55,798 bases of DNA from JBQTIQ01 sp052387955 (GCA_052387955.1 JBQTIQ010000005.1:1-55798); one strand, 5' to 3'; shown: positions 1 through 8,938, counted from the first letter of the stretch. Program-made: numbers and translations. The notes: generated by a model from the sequence alone, not told the origin.

Positions 1-426
1 GGGGCCGCCGGCGTCGTCGCCGAGATGACGGTGCTGCCCGTAGTCGTCCTGGACCGAGACGGTGAGGGTGGCGGCGCCGTCGACGGCGCCGAGGGCGAGG
101 GACCACACGACGGCGGCGGCGGCCGACGCGGCCAGGACGCTCCGCCATCGCCAACGGTCACAACCCTCCGGGAGGACGACCACCGCCACCGCGGCTGCCG
201 CCACCGGGACCACCACACGCCACGTGACCAGCAGCTCCCACCGCCCGAAGAAGGGAATGGCACCCAAGAAGACGGCGGGAAGTCGGTCGGCAACCCGCAC
301 CCCCCACGCCCGGGCCCCCACCAGGAGGGCGGCCCACAGGGCCAGGGCGCCGGCGGCGGCGAGACGCTGGTCGCGGGTTCCTCGGGGCTGTGCCCCAGAC
401 CCGTCGACCCGGCCGTGCCCGCTCAC
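1..426 (-). CDS. Integral membrane protein, N-terminal part (runs off left edge)
   Basis: An open frame reads leftward from a GTG at 426 to the window edge (142 codons, no stop). The N-terminus is polar, followed by at least three hydrophobic segments at about residues 24-38, 67-85 and 92-110. It ends in a polar stretch with QDDYGQH. Position and architecture resemble actinobacterial polytopic glycosyltransferase/mannosyltransferase-like proteins that often sit beside DUF2064 and GT2 genes. That assignment is inference from context, because the conserved part lies outside the window. It diverges from the molybdopterin oxidoreductase at 540. Confidence 0.55.
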   Translation of the reverse strand, partial: MSGHGRVDGSGAQPRGTRDQRLAAAGALALWAALLVGARAWGVRVADRLPAVFLGAIPFFGRWELLVTWRVVVPVAAAAVAVVVLPEGCDRWRWRSVLAASAAAAVVWSLALGAVDGAATLTVSVQDDYGQHRHLGDDAGGP

Positions 427-539
427 CTGAGCCGACAGTAGGCGCCGGCCACGAGCGGCCCGGGCCGCCGCCGGGGGGTTCTCGGGATCGTAAGGCGGAC
501 GACGGCGACGGGGACAGCACGTGCCCTTACGGTGCGCTC

Positions 540-1721
540 ATGCGCCAGCGGGCCACCGATGTCGCCAAGTCTGTCTTGGGGCGCGTCGCCGACGAGCGCG
601 ACAAGGCGTTGGCGCAGCCGACCCATTCCCCTCGGGCCGCCGCCCTACTGGGGTCCGCACTCGGCGTCAGCTTCCTGGTCTGCTTCCTCACCGGGTTGCT
701 CTCGCACCTCGCCCAGCAGCCGCCGGGCTGGTTCACGCTGCCCGCCCGCCCGGCCGGGCTCTACCGGGTGACCCAGGGGGTCCATGTCGCCACCGGCCTG
801 GCATCGGTGCCGCTGCTGTTGGCCAAACTGTGGACGGTGTACCCGGGCCTCTTCGAGCGGCCGCTGGTGCGGAGCTTCGAGCACTTCCTGGAGCGGCTCA
901 GCCTCTTCCTGCTGGTCTGCGGGTCGCTCTTCATGCTGGTCACCGGTGTGGCCAACATCTCCCTGTGGTACCCGTGGCCGTTCTTCTTCCCCGCCGCCCA
1001 CTACCAGGTGGCGTGGATCACCATCGGCGCCCTGGTCGTCCACATCGGCGCCAAGGCGGCCACGACGGCGTCCGCCCTGCGCCGGCCCAAGTCGGTGGCG
1101 CCGTCCACACCCGGGGCGCTGTCCCGCCGTGGTTTGCTGGTGACGGCCGCCGGCGCTGCCGGCCTGGTGACACTGGCCACCGTCGGCCAGACCATCAGGC
1201 CCCTGCGGCGCTTGTCGATCCTCGCCCCCCGCCGGCCTGACGTCGGCCCTCAGGGCGTGCCCGTCAACCGGGCCGCGGTCGAGGCCGGGGTGATCGAAGC
1301 CGCCAGCAGCGACGGCTACCGCTTGGTCGTGAGCGGCGACGTGGCCCGACCGTTGTCGTTGACACTGGCCGACCTCGAAGCCCGTCCCCAACGACAGGCC
1401 GTCCTGCCGATCGCCTGCGTCGAAGGGTGGAGCGCCACCGGCACCTGGGCCGGTGTGCCCCTGCGCGACCTGGTGGAGGCGGCCGGCGCCGAGGTGGGCA
1501 ACGTGGCCGTCGAGATACGTTCGCTGGAGCGCAACGGCATCTACGCCCGGTCGCAGGTGAACGAAGTGCAGGCCGCCGATCGCGACACGCTGTTGGCCCT
1601 GCGCCTCGGCGGCGAGGCCCTGCACCTCGACCACGGCTACCCGGTGAGGCTCATAGGCCCCAACCGTCCGGGGGTCATGCAGACCAAATGGGTGACCGAG
1701 ATCGTGGTGAGGGCCACGTGA
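540..1721 (+). CDS. Cytochrome b561-like/molybdopterin-dependent oxidoreductase fusion
   Basis: 393 aa. Residues 30-180 form a four-helix membrane domain with histidines at 56, 82, 115, 154 and 168 that could ligate b-type heme. Residues 195-217 contain SRRGLL followed by a hydrophobic stretch, which resembles an internal Tat-type signal or anchor. The C-terminal part (about 250-390) is a sulfite-oxidase-type molybdopterin domain. Cys293 in IACVEGWS is the expected molybdenum ligand and PVRLIGPNRPG is the conserved C-terminal loop. The design suggests electron exchange between an exported Mo centre and a membrane cytochrome in one chain; the substrate is unknown. ATG540 is chosen because upstream in-frame codons have no domain match. 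The next gene starts inside its stop codon. Confidence 0.85.
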   Translation: MRQRATDVAKSVLGRVADERDKALAQPTHSPRAAALLGSALGVSFLVCFLTGLLSHLAQQPPGWFTLPARPAGLYRVTQGVHVATGLASVPLLLAKLWTVYPGLFERPLVRSFEHFLERLSLFLLVCGSLFMLVTGVANISLWYPWPFFFPAAHYQVAWITIGALVVHIGAKAATTASALRRPKSVAPSTPGALSRRGLLVTAAGAAGLVTLATVGQTIRPLRRLSILAPRRPDVGPQGVPVNRAAVEAGVIEAASSDGYRLVVSGDVARPLSLTLADLEARPQRQAVLPIACVEGWSATGTWAGVPLRDLVEAAGAEVGNVAVEIRSLERNGIYARSQVNEVQAADRDTLLALRLGGEALHLDHGYPVRLIGPNRPGVMQTKWVTEIVVRAT

Positions 1722-2257
1722 CGACAAGAGACGGGCGGTGTCGGCTGGTCCAGCCCGCGCCAGCCGAGGGCGGCCCGACGTCGGCCCGCGGCCCGCGGCC
1801 CCGGCGGCGGTCGCCAGCCCAGCGCCGGCGCCGGCGCCGGCTCACCTTCTGGGCCGGCCTGGTGGTGGGATGGGTCTTCATCGCCATAGGCCTGAAGGGG
1901 GTCCTCGACAACTCCGGCGTGACCCGCCCCCGAGAACTGCTGGTCTGGTTCGTGGGCGCCGGGGTGGTCCATGAGGCTCTCTTCGCGCCCGCCGCTATCG
2001 CCGTCGGGTGGCTCACGGCCCGCTTCGTGCCCGTCGTGGCCCGCGCCCCGGTGCGGGTGGCGCTGGCGCTCACCGCGGTGGTGGTCGTCGTGTTCTGGCC
2101 GCTCGTGCGGGGCTACGGGCGCCGGCCGGCGCTGCCGTCGGCCCTTCCCCTCGACTACGGCCGCAACCTGGCCTTCGTCGTGATCGTTATCTGGGCGGCC
2201 ACCGGGGCGTGGGTGGCCTGGAGGTGGCGGGTCATGCGGGTGGGCGGGGACCGATGA
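1718..2257 (+). CDS. Four-helix membrane protein of unknown function
   Basis: 179 aa from GTG1718, which overlaps the preceding stop by 4 bases, so translational coupling is likely. The first 45 residues are very Arg-rich and cytoplasmic-looking. About four hydrophobic helices follow, containing GWVFIAIG, VWFVGAGVVHEALF, a valine-rich helix, and a final helix with VIVIWAATGAWVAW. No catalytic motif is visible. Its coupling to the Mo oxidoreductase suggests an accessory membrane subunit, but that is inference. Its 3' end overlaps by 26 bp the convergent secreted-protein gene on the other strand. Confidence 0.7.
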   Translation: MTTRDGRCRLVQPAPAEGGPTSARGPRPRRRSPAQRRRRRRLTFWAGLVVGWVFIAIGLKGVLDNSGVTRPRELLVWFVGAGVVHEALFAPAAIAVGWLTARFVPVVARAPVRVALALTAVVVVVFWPLVRGYGRRPALPSALPLDYGRNLAFVVIVIWAATGAWVAWRWRVMRVGGDR

Positions 2258-3050
2258 CGGCCTGGATCTCGACGACGGGGTAGCCGGTGCCGGCGGTGAG
2301 GACCTGGTCGTCGAGGCCGGCGACGGCGGTGAACCCGTCGGGGTTGGTCACCGTGTAGGTACCGCTCCAATGCGCTGAGACCACGACCGGGTACAGGCCG
2401 TCGTGGTCATAGACGTAGGTCGCCGACGGCGTCTCGGCGGTGCCGGGGGGCCCGGTGACGACGTCGGCGGCGCCGTCCCTGTCACGGTCGTTGCCCACGG
2501 ACCAGGAATAGCGGTCGAGGGTGACGGTGGCGGTGCCCGTCCACCCCCGCACCGACACCGGGACCTCCACCACGCCGGGATCCTCGTACCAGAAGTAGGT
2601 GGCGATGCCGACGACGCCATACCCGGGAGGGCTCATCGACACCTGCGTCCCCGGCAACGGCACGCTGCGGAACACCTCCTCCGGCGCCGGCGCGCCGGCG
2701 CCGGGGTCAGAGGTGCTGCGCTGCGCGCCGAGGCACCGCTGGACAGATCGAATCTCTCCCGTCGCAGTATCGGTGACTCTCCATCGGAGCACGGTCGCAT
2801 CGGGATACGCCCCGCAGCCGCCCGCCCCGGATTGGTCCGAGAGCCGCACCCACCGCTCTACGCCGCGAACTATTCTTACTGCCGGCATCGTCGGTTCTTG
2901 GCCGTTGCAGCTCAGAGCGCTAGTGGCAGCGCCACCTTTTGACTGCCCGAATCCGCCGCAGTCCAGCTGCTGGGCATCTGCCGGGCGGGAAGCGAATGTT
3001 CCGGTCACGACCACCGCTATCAGCAGGGTCCGGGCCGTTGTTCGATTCAA
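2232..3050 (-). CDS. Secreted protein of unknown function
   Basis: 272 aa with a clear Sec signal peptide: charged MNRTTAR, a hydrophobic core, and likely cleavage after PADA near residue 26. The mature part has several cysteines, a beta-rich composition and a PKD-like stretch near the C-terminus (ATYVYDHDGLYPVVV). This suggests an extracellular beta-sandwich, but I do not recognise the family. The TTG start at 3050 overlaps the TGA of the upstream lipoprotein gene, so the two are probably coupled. Base composition in the 5' half is less GC-rich than its neighbours. Its 3' end overlaps the convergent gene that ends at 2257. Confidence 0.7.
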   Translation of the reverse strand: MNRTTARTLLIAVVVTGTFASRPADAQQLDCGGFGQSKGGAATSALSCNGQEPTMPAVRIVRGVERWVRLSDQSGAGGCGAYPDATVLRWRVTDTATGEIRSVQRCLGAQRSTSDPGAGAPAPEEVFRSVPLPGTQVSMSPPGYGVVGIATYFWYEDPGVVEVPVSVRGWTGTATVTLDRYSWSVGNDRDRDGAADVVTGPPGTAETPSATYVYDHDGLYPVVVSAHWSGTYTVTNPDGFTAVAGLDDQVLTAGTGYPVVEIQAVIGPRPPA

Positions 3051-3721
3051 GGGAGACCCTCTGCGATTAGCGCGTCGACGACCTCGGGTCGCAAGTCGTC
3101 GAGGCTTGCGATCTGGCCGATACGCCAGATGCCGTCATCATCGTGAAACAAGGAAAGCTCGAGACCACTGGGTCTGGGTTCGGCCGCTCTGGGCTCGATG
3201 AGATTGCCTGCCTCGTCGACGACGGACTTTTCGTCGACCTTGACGGCCATCGTGACGAACACGTCGGGTTCCTGGACGAGATCTAAGCGGATGCCAAGGA
3301 TTTCGAAGGGAGCTTTGGTCCAGTGCACTCCTGCTCTGAGGAGATTGTTCATCACGCCGTACTCCGCCTCCCAACAGGTGCAGCCGCGGGCAACGGTGCG
3401 TTCGATGACGGTGGGGTCGGGGTCGAGGTAGGCGGCGTTGCGGGCGCGTACGAGCTCGACGGCCAGCCGGCGGAAGTCGTCGGGGGTCTCGGGATCGGTG
3501 ACGGTGATGCCGAGGTCGGCGAGCGTGGTGGTCGTGGTCGGTGCCGTCGTGGTCGGCGCCGGCCCGGAGAACGAGCTCGTAGGTGCCGGCGACAATGCCT
3601 GCCCGCCGCCGCCGGGCTCGTCGTCGCCGCAGCCGGCGAGGCCGCCGGCGGCCACGCACGCCGCCACGGTGCCGGCCACGAACCTGGACCGGGCCGCGGC
3701 CCAGATCGCACCAAAGTGCAC
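3047..3721 (-). CDS. Putative lipoprotein
   Basis: 224 aa. The N-terminus has basic residues, a hydrophobic stretch and a lipobox LAGC with Cys31, followed by a Gly/Pro/Thr-rich linker (TTTAPTTTTT). These are standard features of an actinobacterial lipoprotein. The folded part (about 70-224) begins with DPETPDDFRRLAVELV and includes a GCTCWEAEY segment and a beta-rich end. It looks like a small NTF2-like or conserved actinobacterial domain that I cannot name. The GTG start at 3721 is the first that gives the signal sequence. Its stop overlaps the start of the secreted protein at 3050, which suggests joint export to the cell surface. Confidence 0.7.
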   Translation of the reverse strand: MHFGAIWAAARSRFVAGTVAACVAAGGLAGCGDDEPGGGGQALSPAPTSSFSGPAPTTTAPTTTTTLADLGITVTDPETPDDFRRLAVELVRARNAAYLDPDPTVIERTVARGCTCWEAEYGVMNNLLRAGVHWTKAPFEILGIRLDLVQEPDVFVTMAVKVDEKSVVDEAGNLIEPRAAEPRPSGLELSLFHDDDGIWRIGQIASLDDLRPEVVDALIAEGLP

Positions 3722-3775
3722 GAGATCGCACTCTAGGACGGTCCTTGGACAAGTTCAACCGTTCCGGTCTCACCG

Positions 3776-4402
3776 TCAGCGCTGGCGCAGCCACGCGAAC
3801 CACCGGCCGCCCCGGGCCTCGACGGCGCCGGCGCGGAGGCCGGCGGCGCGGGCGACGGTGTCGATGTCGTCGCAACTAACGGTGGCCCAGTCGAACCAGG
3901 GGCCGGCGCCGGCGCCGGTTTCGATCCGGACCACGAGCGGCCCCGAGGCCCGGCCCGCAGGCTCGACCTCCACCAGTCCCACCCCGTCGGGGGCCAGCAA
4001 TCGGCGCACCCTGCGCAACAGCGCGGCGGGGTCGCCGCCGATGCCGATGTTGCCGTCGAGGAGCAGGGCGGCCGCCCACCGCCCCTCTCCGGGGAGGGGC
4101 GCGAACACCGAACGGCACAGCGCCGGCGCACCTCGCCGGTGGGCCTCGGCCACCGCCACCGCGGCGGGGTCGATACCGAGCGCCCGGCGTCCCCGTTGGG
4201 CCAGGGCGGCGACCAGCCGTCCGGGGCCGCAGCCGATGTCGAGCACGGGGTCGCCGAGCTCGTCGAGGAGGCCCGACTCGACGTCGTCGGGCTCGCTCCG
4301 CCAGCGGTCGAGGTCGAGCTCGATGGTGGTCCCGCCGGCGCTGCGGAGCCTGGGGGCAGCGAAGGGTGGGATGGTCGCCGGGGCGGTGGCCGGTCGCCTC
4401 AT
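3776..4402 (-). CDS. Class I SAM-dependent methyltransferase
   Basis: 208 aa. The SAM-binding motif I is clear (VLDIGCGPGRL, about 53-63), followed by LGIDPAAVAVAEA as the acidic-loop strand and LLDGNIGIGGDP as the motif IV region. These identify a Rossmann-fold methyltransferase; the substrate is not evident. ATG4402 overlaps the stop of the DUF2064 gene (ATGA), so the pair is translationally coupled. Similar pairs in actinobacteria lie in surface-sugar gene sets together with a sensor kinase, a GT2 enzyme and a Mo oxidoreductase, as here. Confidence 0.85.
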   Translation of the reverse strand: MRRPATAPATIPPFAAPRLRSAGGTTIELDLDRWRSEPDDVESGLLDELGDPVLDIGCGPGRLVAALAQRGRRALGIDPAAVAVAEAHRRGAPALCRSVFAPLPGEGRWAAALLLDGNIGIGGDPAALLRRVRRLLAPDGVGLVEVEPAGRASGPLVVRIETGAGAGPWFDWATVSCDDIDTVARAAGLRAGAVEARGGRWFAWLRQR

Positions 4403-5052
4403 CGGCCCGGGCCGACGCCGCCGGCTCGAGCCTCCTGCCAGCCGACGGCGCCCACCGCGGCGGCGAAGCGGCCGGCGGGGGCGAGGGCGGCGACCGCCAG
4501 CGCGTCGTCCCAGACGTCGACGTCGCGTCGGGTGGGGAGCAGCACCGTGTTCAGCCCCAGTTCGCCCATGCGGGCCCGCTGACGGGCGCCGGTGTCGGAG
4601 CGGTTGAAGGGCACGCCGGCGAAGACGGCGTCGTCGGCCCGGTGCAGGCCGATGCACCACCAGCCGCCGTCGGCGGCGGGCCCGAGCACGGCGTCGACAC
4701 CGGCGCCGGCCAAGGTGGCCATGGCGGCGTCGAGGTCGCCGGCGCCCACCTGCGGGGTGTCCATGCCGATCTGGATCCCCGGCCCGCCGGCGGCGCGCCA
4801 CGCCGCCGCCAATCGTTGGCCGAACGCGCCCGTGCCCTGCTCGACGACCACCACGCCCGGCGGTACCCAGGGGCCCGGCCGCCCGTCGAGGGCCAGCACC
4901 ACACGCTCGGCGCCGCTGGCCAGCGCGGCGTCGAGGGTGTCGGCCAGCGCGGCAGCAGCCACGGCGGCGGCCTCGGCCGGCGCGCACGGCGGGCAGAGCC
5001 GGGTCTTGACCCGTCCCGGCTCCGGAGCCTTGGCCATCACCAGCACCTGCAT
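4399..5052 (-). CDS. DUF2064 (TIGR04282-type) glycosyltransferase
   Basis: 217 aa with the family signature at the N-terminus (MAKAPEPGRVKTRL, residues 6-19). It also has the MDTPQVGAGDL segment and GPAADGGWWCIGL, typical of this nucleotide-sugar-transferase-like GT-A fold. The usual family length is about 200-220 aa, so it appears complete. The donor and acceptor sugars are unknown. It reads leftward into the coupled methyltransferase. It diverges from the response regulator across about 110 bp, where promoters for both directions must lie. Confidence 0.88.
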   Translation of the reverse strand: MQVLVMAKAPEPGRVKTRLCPPCAPAEAAAVAAAALADTLDAALASGAERVVLALDGRPGPWVPPGVVVVEQGTGAFGQRLAAAWRAAGGPGIQIGMDTPQVGAGDLDAAMATLAGAGVDAVLGPAADGGWWCIGLHRADDAVFAGVPFNRSDTGARQRARMGELGLNTVLLPTRRDVDVWDDALAVAALAPAGRFAAAVGAVGWQEARAGGVGPGR

Positions 5053-5165
5053 CGGGGCCGAAGCTAGAAGGCGGCCGCCCCGGCCCCGGGCCGGAGCCGG
5101 TTACAAGGTGCAGAACACGCTGTTCACCCCGGCGCCGCCCGGTGCCCGCCCGTACCATCGGGGCC

Positions 5166-5876
5166 GTGCTGAACGAGCCGGCCCGCGTCCTCGTCGTCGA
5201 CGACGACGCCACCGTGGCCGAGGTCGTCTGCCGTTATCTGGAACGCGAGGGCTTCGAGGTCGAATCGGTCGGCGACGGTGCAGTGGCGCTCGAGCGGGCG
5301 CTGGCGTCGCCCCCCGACCTCGTCGTCCTCGACCTGATGCTGCCGGGCATGGACGGGCTCGAGGTGTGCCGCCGGCTGCGGGCCCTGGCCCCGGTCCCGG
5401 TGATCATGCTCACCGCTCGAGGGGAGGAGGCCGACCGGGTGATCGGTCTCGAGCTCGGCGCCGACGACTATGTGGCCAAGCCGTTCTCGGCCAAGGAGCT
5501 GACGGCACGGGTCAAGGCCGTGCTCCGCCGGGCCAAGGGGCCTCTGGCCGGGGCGGTGCCGGGGTCGCCGACCGTGCTCGGAGACGGCGACCTGGTGGTC
5601 GACATCGCCGCCCACGAGGCCCGGCTGGGCGGCTCGCTGGTGGGCCTCACCGCCCGCGAGTTCGAGCTGCTGGCGTTCCTGATGCGCCACCCGCGGCAGG
5701 CGTTCCGGCGCGAGGACCTGCTGCAGAACGTGTGGGGCTACAGCTACGGCGACACCTCCACCGTCACCGTCCACGTCCGCCGATTGCGGGAGAAGATCGA
5801 GCCCGACCCGACGCACCCGTCGCGGATCGGCACCGTATGGGGTGTCGGCTACCGGTGGGAAGGGTTGCCGGCGTGA
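5166..5876 (+). CDS. OmpR/PhoB-family response regulator
   Basis: 236 aa from GTG5166; an in-frame GTG at 5142 would add eight residues. The receiver domain has the acidic pocket VVDDD (10-14), phosphoacceptor Asp56 in VLDLMLPGMDG and Lys105 in AKPFSAKEL. The C-terminal winged helix (about 145-235) has LTAREFELLAFL, the recognition-helix region SYGDTSTVTVHVRRLREKIE and the closing WGVGYRW. All key residues are present. The histidine kinase gene follows directly, so the two form a two-component system. Targets are unknown; the adjacent divergent envelope genes are candidates. Confidence 0.93.
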   Translation: MLNEPARVLVVDDDATVAEVVCRYLEREGFEVESVGDGAVALERALASPPDLVVLDLMLPGMDGLEVCRRLRALAPVPVIMLTARGEEADRVIGLELGADDYVAKPFSAKELTARVKAVLRRAKGPLAGAVPGSPTVLGDGDLVVDIAAHEARLGGSLVGLTAREFELLAFLMRHPRQAFRREDLLQNVWGYSYGDTSTVTVHVRRLREKIEPDPTHPSRIGTVWGVGYRWEGLPA

Positions 5877-5895
5877 GCTCCGCCGCCGGCCGCCG

Positions 5896-6990
5896 GTGAA
5901 GAGGTTGTGGCCCGGGGCCGTGCTGGGCGCCGGCCTGACGCTGGCCGTCGCGCTGGCGGCCGCCCGGGGACTGCCCGGACGCGACGTCGTCCAGCTGGTG
6001 GCGCTGTCCTTCGGCGTCGCCCTGGCGGTGACCGCCGTCGGCGTGCTGGCCCGGCGCCGGCTCGCCGGCTCGCACCGCACCCGGGCGGTGGTGGTGGCGA
6101 TGGTCCCGGTCGCCGCCCTGGCCCTGGGCTGCCTGAGCGCGGCGCAGGCGATGTTCGTGTCCGGCCACGATCTCGACGCCCTGCTGGTGGTGATCGTCGG
6201 TGCCGGTACCGCCGGTGTGCTGTCCGCCCTGGTGCTCGCCCTCGACATGGAGGCGGCCGAGCAGCGCCTGGGCGACAGCCACGACCGCGAGCGGATGCTC
6301 GAGCGCTCGCGCCGCGAGCTGGTGGCGTGGGTGTCCCACGACCTGCGCACCCCCCTGTCGGGGATCCGGGCCATGGTCGAGGCGCTCGACGACGGCGTGG
6401 TGTCCGACGACGCCACCGTGCACCGCTACTACCGGTCCATGCAAGCCGAGGTCGACCGACTGGCCCACCTGGTGAACGACCTCTTCGAGCTGTCGCGGAT
6501 CCAGGCCGACGCCCTTCAGCTCACGATCGAGCGGGTGTCGCTGGGCGATGTGGTGTCCGACGCCCTCGCGTCAGCCACCGCGGTGGCGGAGGCCAAGGGC
6601 GTGCGCCTCGACGGCCGCCTGCACCAACCGGTTCCGGTCGTCGAGCTGTCGACGGCGGAGATGTCGCGGGTGGTGTGCAACCTGCTCGACAACGCCATCC
6701 GCCATACCCCCCCGGGCGGATCGGTGGTGGTGGAGGTGGGCGACGCCGACGGCAGGGCATTCGTCTCCGTCGCCGACCAGTGCGGCGGCATCGCCGGCCC
6801 CGACCTCGACCGGGTCTTCGACCTCGCCTACCGGGGTGACGCCGCCCGCACCCCGGGCGACGGCCGGGCCGGGCTGGGCCTCGCCATTGCCCGCGGCTTC
6901 GTCGAGGCCCACGCCGGGGTCATCGCGGTGGCCAACGAGACCGGCGGCTGCCGCTTCACGGTGACCCTGCCTCTCCCCATGCCTGCCTGA
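5896..6990 (+). CDS. Membrane sensor histidine kinase
   Basis: 364 aa from GTG5896; a GTG at 5842, inside the response-regulator gene, is an alternative. Residues 5-115 contain four hydrophobic segments with almost no periplasmic loop, so it may sense within the membrane. The kinase core has the H box with His148 (SHDLRTPLSG), the N box CNLLDNAIRH, the G1-like DQCGGI and the G2 box GLGLAIARG. It is the cognate partner of the preceding response regulator. It ends 3 bp from the convergent epimerase gene. Confidence 0.92.
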   Translation: MKRLWPGAVLGAGLTLAVALAAARGLPGRDVVQLVALSFGVALAVTAVGVLARRRLAGSHRTRAVVVAMVPVAALALGCLSAAQAMFVSGHDLDALLVVIVGAGTAGVLSALVLALDMEAAEQRLGDSHDRERMLERSRRELVAWVSHDLRTPLSGIRAMVEALDDGVVSDDATVHRYYRSMQAEVDRLAHLVNDLFELSRIQADALQLTIERVSLGDVVSDALASATAVAEAKGVRLDGRLHQPVPVVELSTAEMSRVVCNLLDNAIRHTPPGGSVVVEVGDADGRAFVSVADQCGGIAGPDLDRVFDLAYRGDAARTPGDGRAGLGLAIARGFVEAHAGVIAVANETGGCRFTVTLPLPMPA

Positions 6991-6993
6991 TGG

Positions 6994-8028
6994 TCAGAGC
7001 GGGGCGGCCGGCACCGTCAGCGCCGCCGCCAGCTCCCGCATCCCGTCGCTGAAGCCGATCCGGGCGCGGAACCCGATCACCTGCGCCGCCCGCTCCGGAC
7101 TGGCGACGACGTGGCGCACGTCGCCCAGGCGGTACCCGCCGACCACCGTCGGCCGGGGCGCTGCGGGGCCGAAGGCGTCGGCCAGCGCCACGGCCATGTC
7201 GAGCACCGTGCGGGCCTGCCCGCTGGCCACGTTGAGGGCGCCGTCGAAGGGGGCGTCGGTCGTCAGGGCAAGGAGGTTGGCGCGGGCGACATCGCCTACG
7301 TGCACGAAATCGCGGGCCTGGGCGCCGTCCTCGAAGACCCTCGGAGCGATCCCTTGCCCGAGCGCATCGCAGAAGACGGCGGCCACGCCGGCGTAGGGGG
7401 TACCGCGGGGCATCCGCCGTCCGTAGACATTGTGATACCGCAATGCGGTGACAGGCACGTCGTGCTCGCGCCCGAAGGCGGCACAGAGGTGCTCCTGGTG
7501 GGCCTTGGTGGCGGCGTAGACGTTACGGGGATCGATGGGGTCGTCCTCCGACACCGGCTCCCAGTCGAGCCCAGTTCGGCACGCCGGGCACCGGGGCTCG
7601 AACAGTCCCGCACCGAGGTCGACGGAGGCACGGGGCAGGGGGCGCACCCGGCCGTGGTCGGGGCAGCGGTAGCGACCTTCGCCGTACACCACCATCGAGC
7701 TGGCCAGCACCAGCCGGCCCCGGAACCGCACACGGTGCAGGGCGTGGAGCAGCGAGGCGGTGCCCGCGTCGTTGTCGGCCACGTACCCGCCGACGTCACC
7801 GAAGTCGACGCCGAGCCCGACCCGGGCCGCCTGGTGGCAGACGGCGCCGGCGCCGGTGGCAGCGGCGAGGCAGACGTCGGGGTCGTTCAGTTCGCCGGTG
7901 ATGGCGGTGACGTCGTCCCGTTCCACCGCGACACGGTCGAGCACCACCACGTCGTGGCCGCCGGCGACGAGCGTGTCGACGATGTGGGACCCGATGAAGC
8001 CGGCCCCGCCGGTCACGAGCACACGCAC
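6994..8028 (-). CDS. NAD-dependent epimerase, dTDP-L-rhamnose 4-epimerase-like
   Basis: 344 aa extended short-chain dehydrogenase/reductase. It has the NAD motif TGGAGFIGSH (6-15), an SSM segment and the catalytic YAATK. Between these lies an insertion with YRCPDHG and PRCPAC, a four-cysteine pattern that could bind zinc. I associate this insertion with dTDP-L-rhamnose 4-epimerases (TDP-6-deoxy-L-talose synthesis). Substrate assignment is inference from the family. With the GT2 and DUF2064 genes it suggests synthesis and transfer of a deoxy sugar to the cell surface. Confidence 0.85.
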   Translation of the reverse strand: MRVLVTGGAGFIGSHIVDTLVAGGHDVVVLDRVAVERDDVTAITGELNDPDVCLAAATGAGAVCHQAARVGLGVDFGDVGGYVADNDAGTASLLHALHRVRFRGRLVLASSMVVYGEGRYRCPDHGRVRPLPRASVDLGAGLFEPRCPACRTGLDWEPVSEDDPIDPRNVYAATKAHQEHLCAAFGREHDVPVTALRYHNVYGRRMPRGTPYAGVAAVFCDALGQGIAPRVFEDGAQARDFVHVGDVARANLLALTTDAPFDGALNVASGQARTVLDMAVALADAFGPAAPRPTVVGGYRLGDVRHVVASPERAAQVIGFRARIGFSDGMRELAAALTVPAAPL

Positions 8029-8095
8029 GGCCCGACCTTACGGGCCGGCGGTCTCGCGGTGGGCACAGCCGCGAACACGTGGCGTTCGATCGACA

Positions 8096-8170
8096 GCGGC
8101 GTCGCCGTCGCGGTCGCCAGGGCGCCGGCGACAGTCTGCGGTGCCAGGAGCGAAGCGACACCCGCAGCAG
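8096..8170. repeat. Left arm of imperfect inverted repeat flanking the GT2 gene
   Basis: The segment is the reverse complement of 9231-9305. The best part, 8145-8170 against 9231-9256, matches at 25 of 26 positions (core GGAGCGAAGCGAC). Similarity continues outward over CGCCGGCGACAG and beyond with more mismatches. It lies in the 220-bp gap between the epimerase start and the GT2 start. Confidence 0.6.
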
Positions 8171-8248
8171 ACCGACAGCTCAGTGTTCACCGGTTCGTTC
8201 GCGATGGGGGGACCGTGGCGGCGCCTGGGCCCCGTACGGTCGCCCGCC

Positions 8249-8938
8249 GTGATCGACGTGGTGCTGCCCGTCCTCGACGAGGTGGCGGCACTGCCGTGGG
8301 TCCTCGGCCGTTTCCCGTCCGGGTACCGACCGGTCGTGGTCGACAACGGGTCGACGGACGGGTCGGGCCGACTGGCCGAACGGCTCGGGGCTGTCGTCGT
8401 CGCCGAGCCCCGGCGGGGGTTCGGCTCGGCCTGCTGGGCCGGTCTGCAGGCGGCCACGAGCGAGGTGGTGGCGTTCATGGATGCCGACGCGTCGCTCGAT
8501 CCCGCCGATCTGCCCGCCGTCACCGGACCTGTCGTCGACGGTCGGTCCGACCTGGTGCTCGGGGCACGACAAGCGGTAGAGGGGGCGTGGCCGGTGCACG
8601 CTCGTCTCGCCAACCGGTTCCTCGCCGCCCAGGTCCGCCGGTGCACCGGCGTGGTGCTCAGCGATCTGGGGCCGATGCGGTCCGCGGGCCGGAAGGCCTT
8701 GCTCGCCCTCCGAATCACCGACCGTCGGTCCGGGTTCCCGCTCGAGATGGTGACCAGGGCGGCGGCGGCCGGCTGGCGCATCACCGAGGTGCCCGTGCCC
8801 TACGGCGTCCGGTCGGGACGCTCGAAGGTGACGGGGACCGTCAGGGGCACAGCCCGGGCGGCGTTGGACATGTCCCGGGTGCTGCGCGAGGTCCGAGCCG
8901 AGGGCCGGTCCGGTTCGGTCGGGCCCTTCAACGGGTAG
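8249..8938 (+). CDS. Family 2 glycosyltransferase (dolichol-P-mannose-synthase-like)
   Basis: 229 aa from GTG8249, giving the typical opening MIDVVLPVLDE. ATG8204 is an alternative start, but neither has a convincing ribosome site. GT-A features are VVDNGSTDGSG, the DXD-type MDADASLDP at about residues 74-82, and GFPLEMVTRAAAAGW before a basic C-terminus. The family transfers sugar from a nucleotide donor to a lipid or saccharide acceptor; no membrane domain is attached. It diverges from the epimerase gene and is bounded on both sides by an inverted repeat. Confidence 0.85.
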   Translation: MIDVVLPVLDEVAALPWVLGRFPSGYRPVVVDNGSTDGSGRLAERLGAVVVAEPRRGFGSACWAGLQAATSEVVAFMDADASLDPADLPAVTGPVVDGRSDLVLGARQAVEGAWPVHARLANRFLAAQVRRCTGVVLSDLGPMRSAGRKALLALRITDRRSGFPLEMVTRAAAAGWRITEVPVPYGVRSGRSKVTGTVRGTARAALDMSRVLREVRAEGRSGSVGPFNG

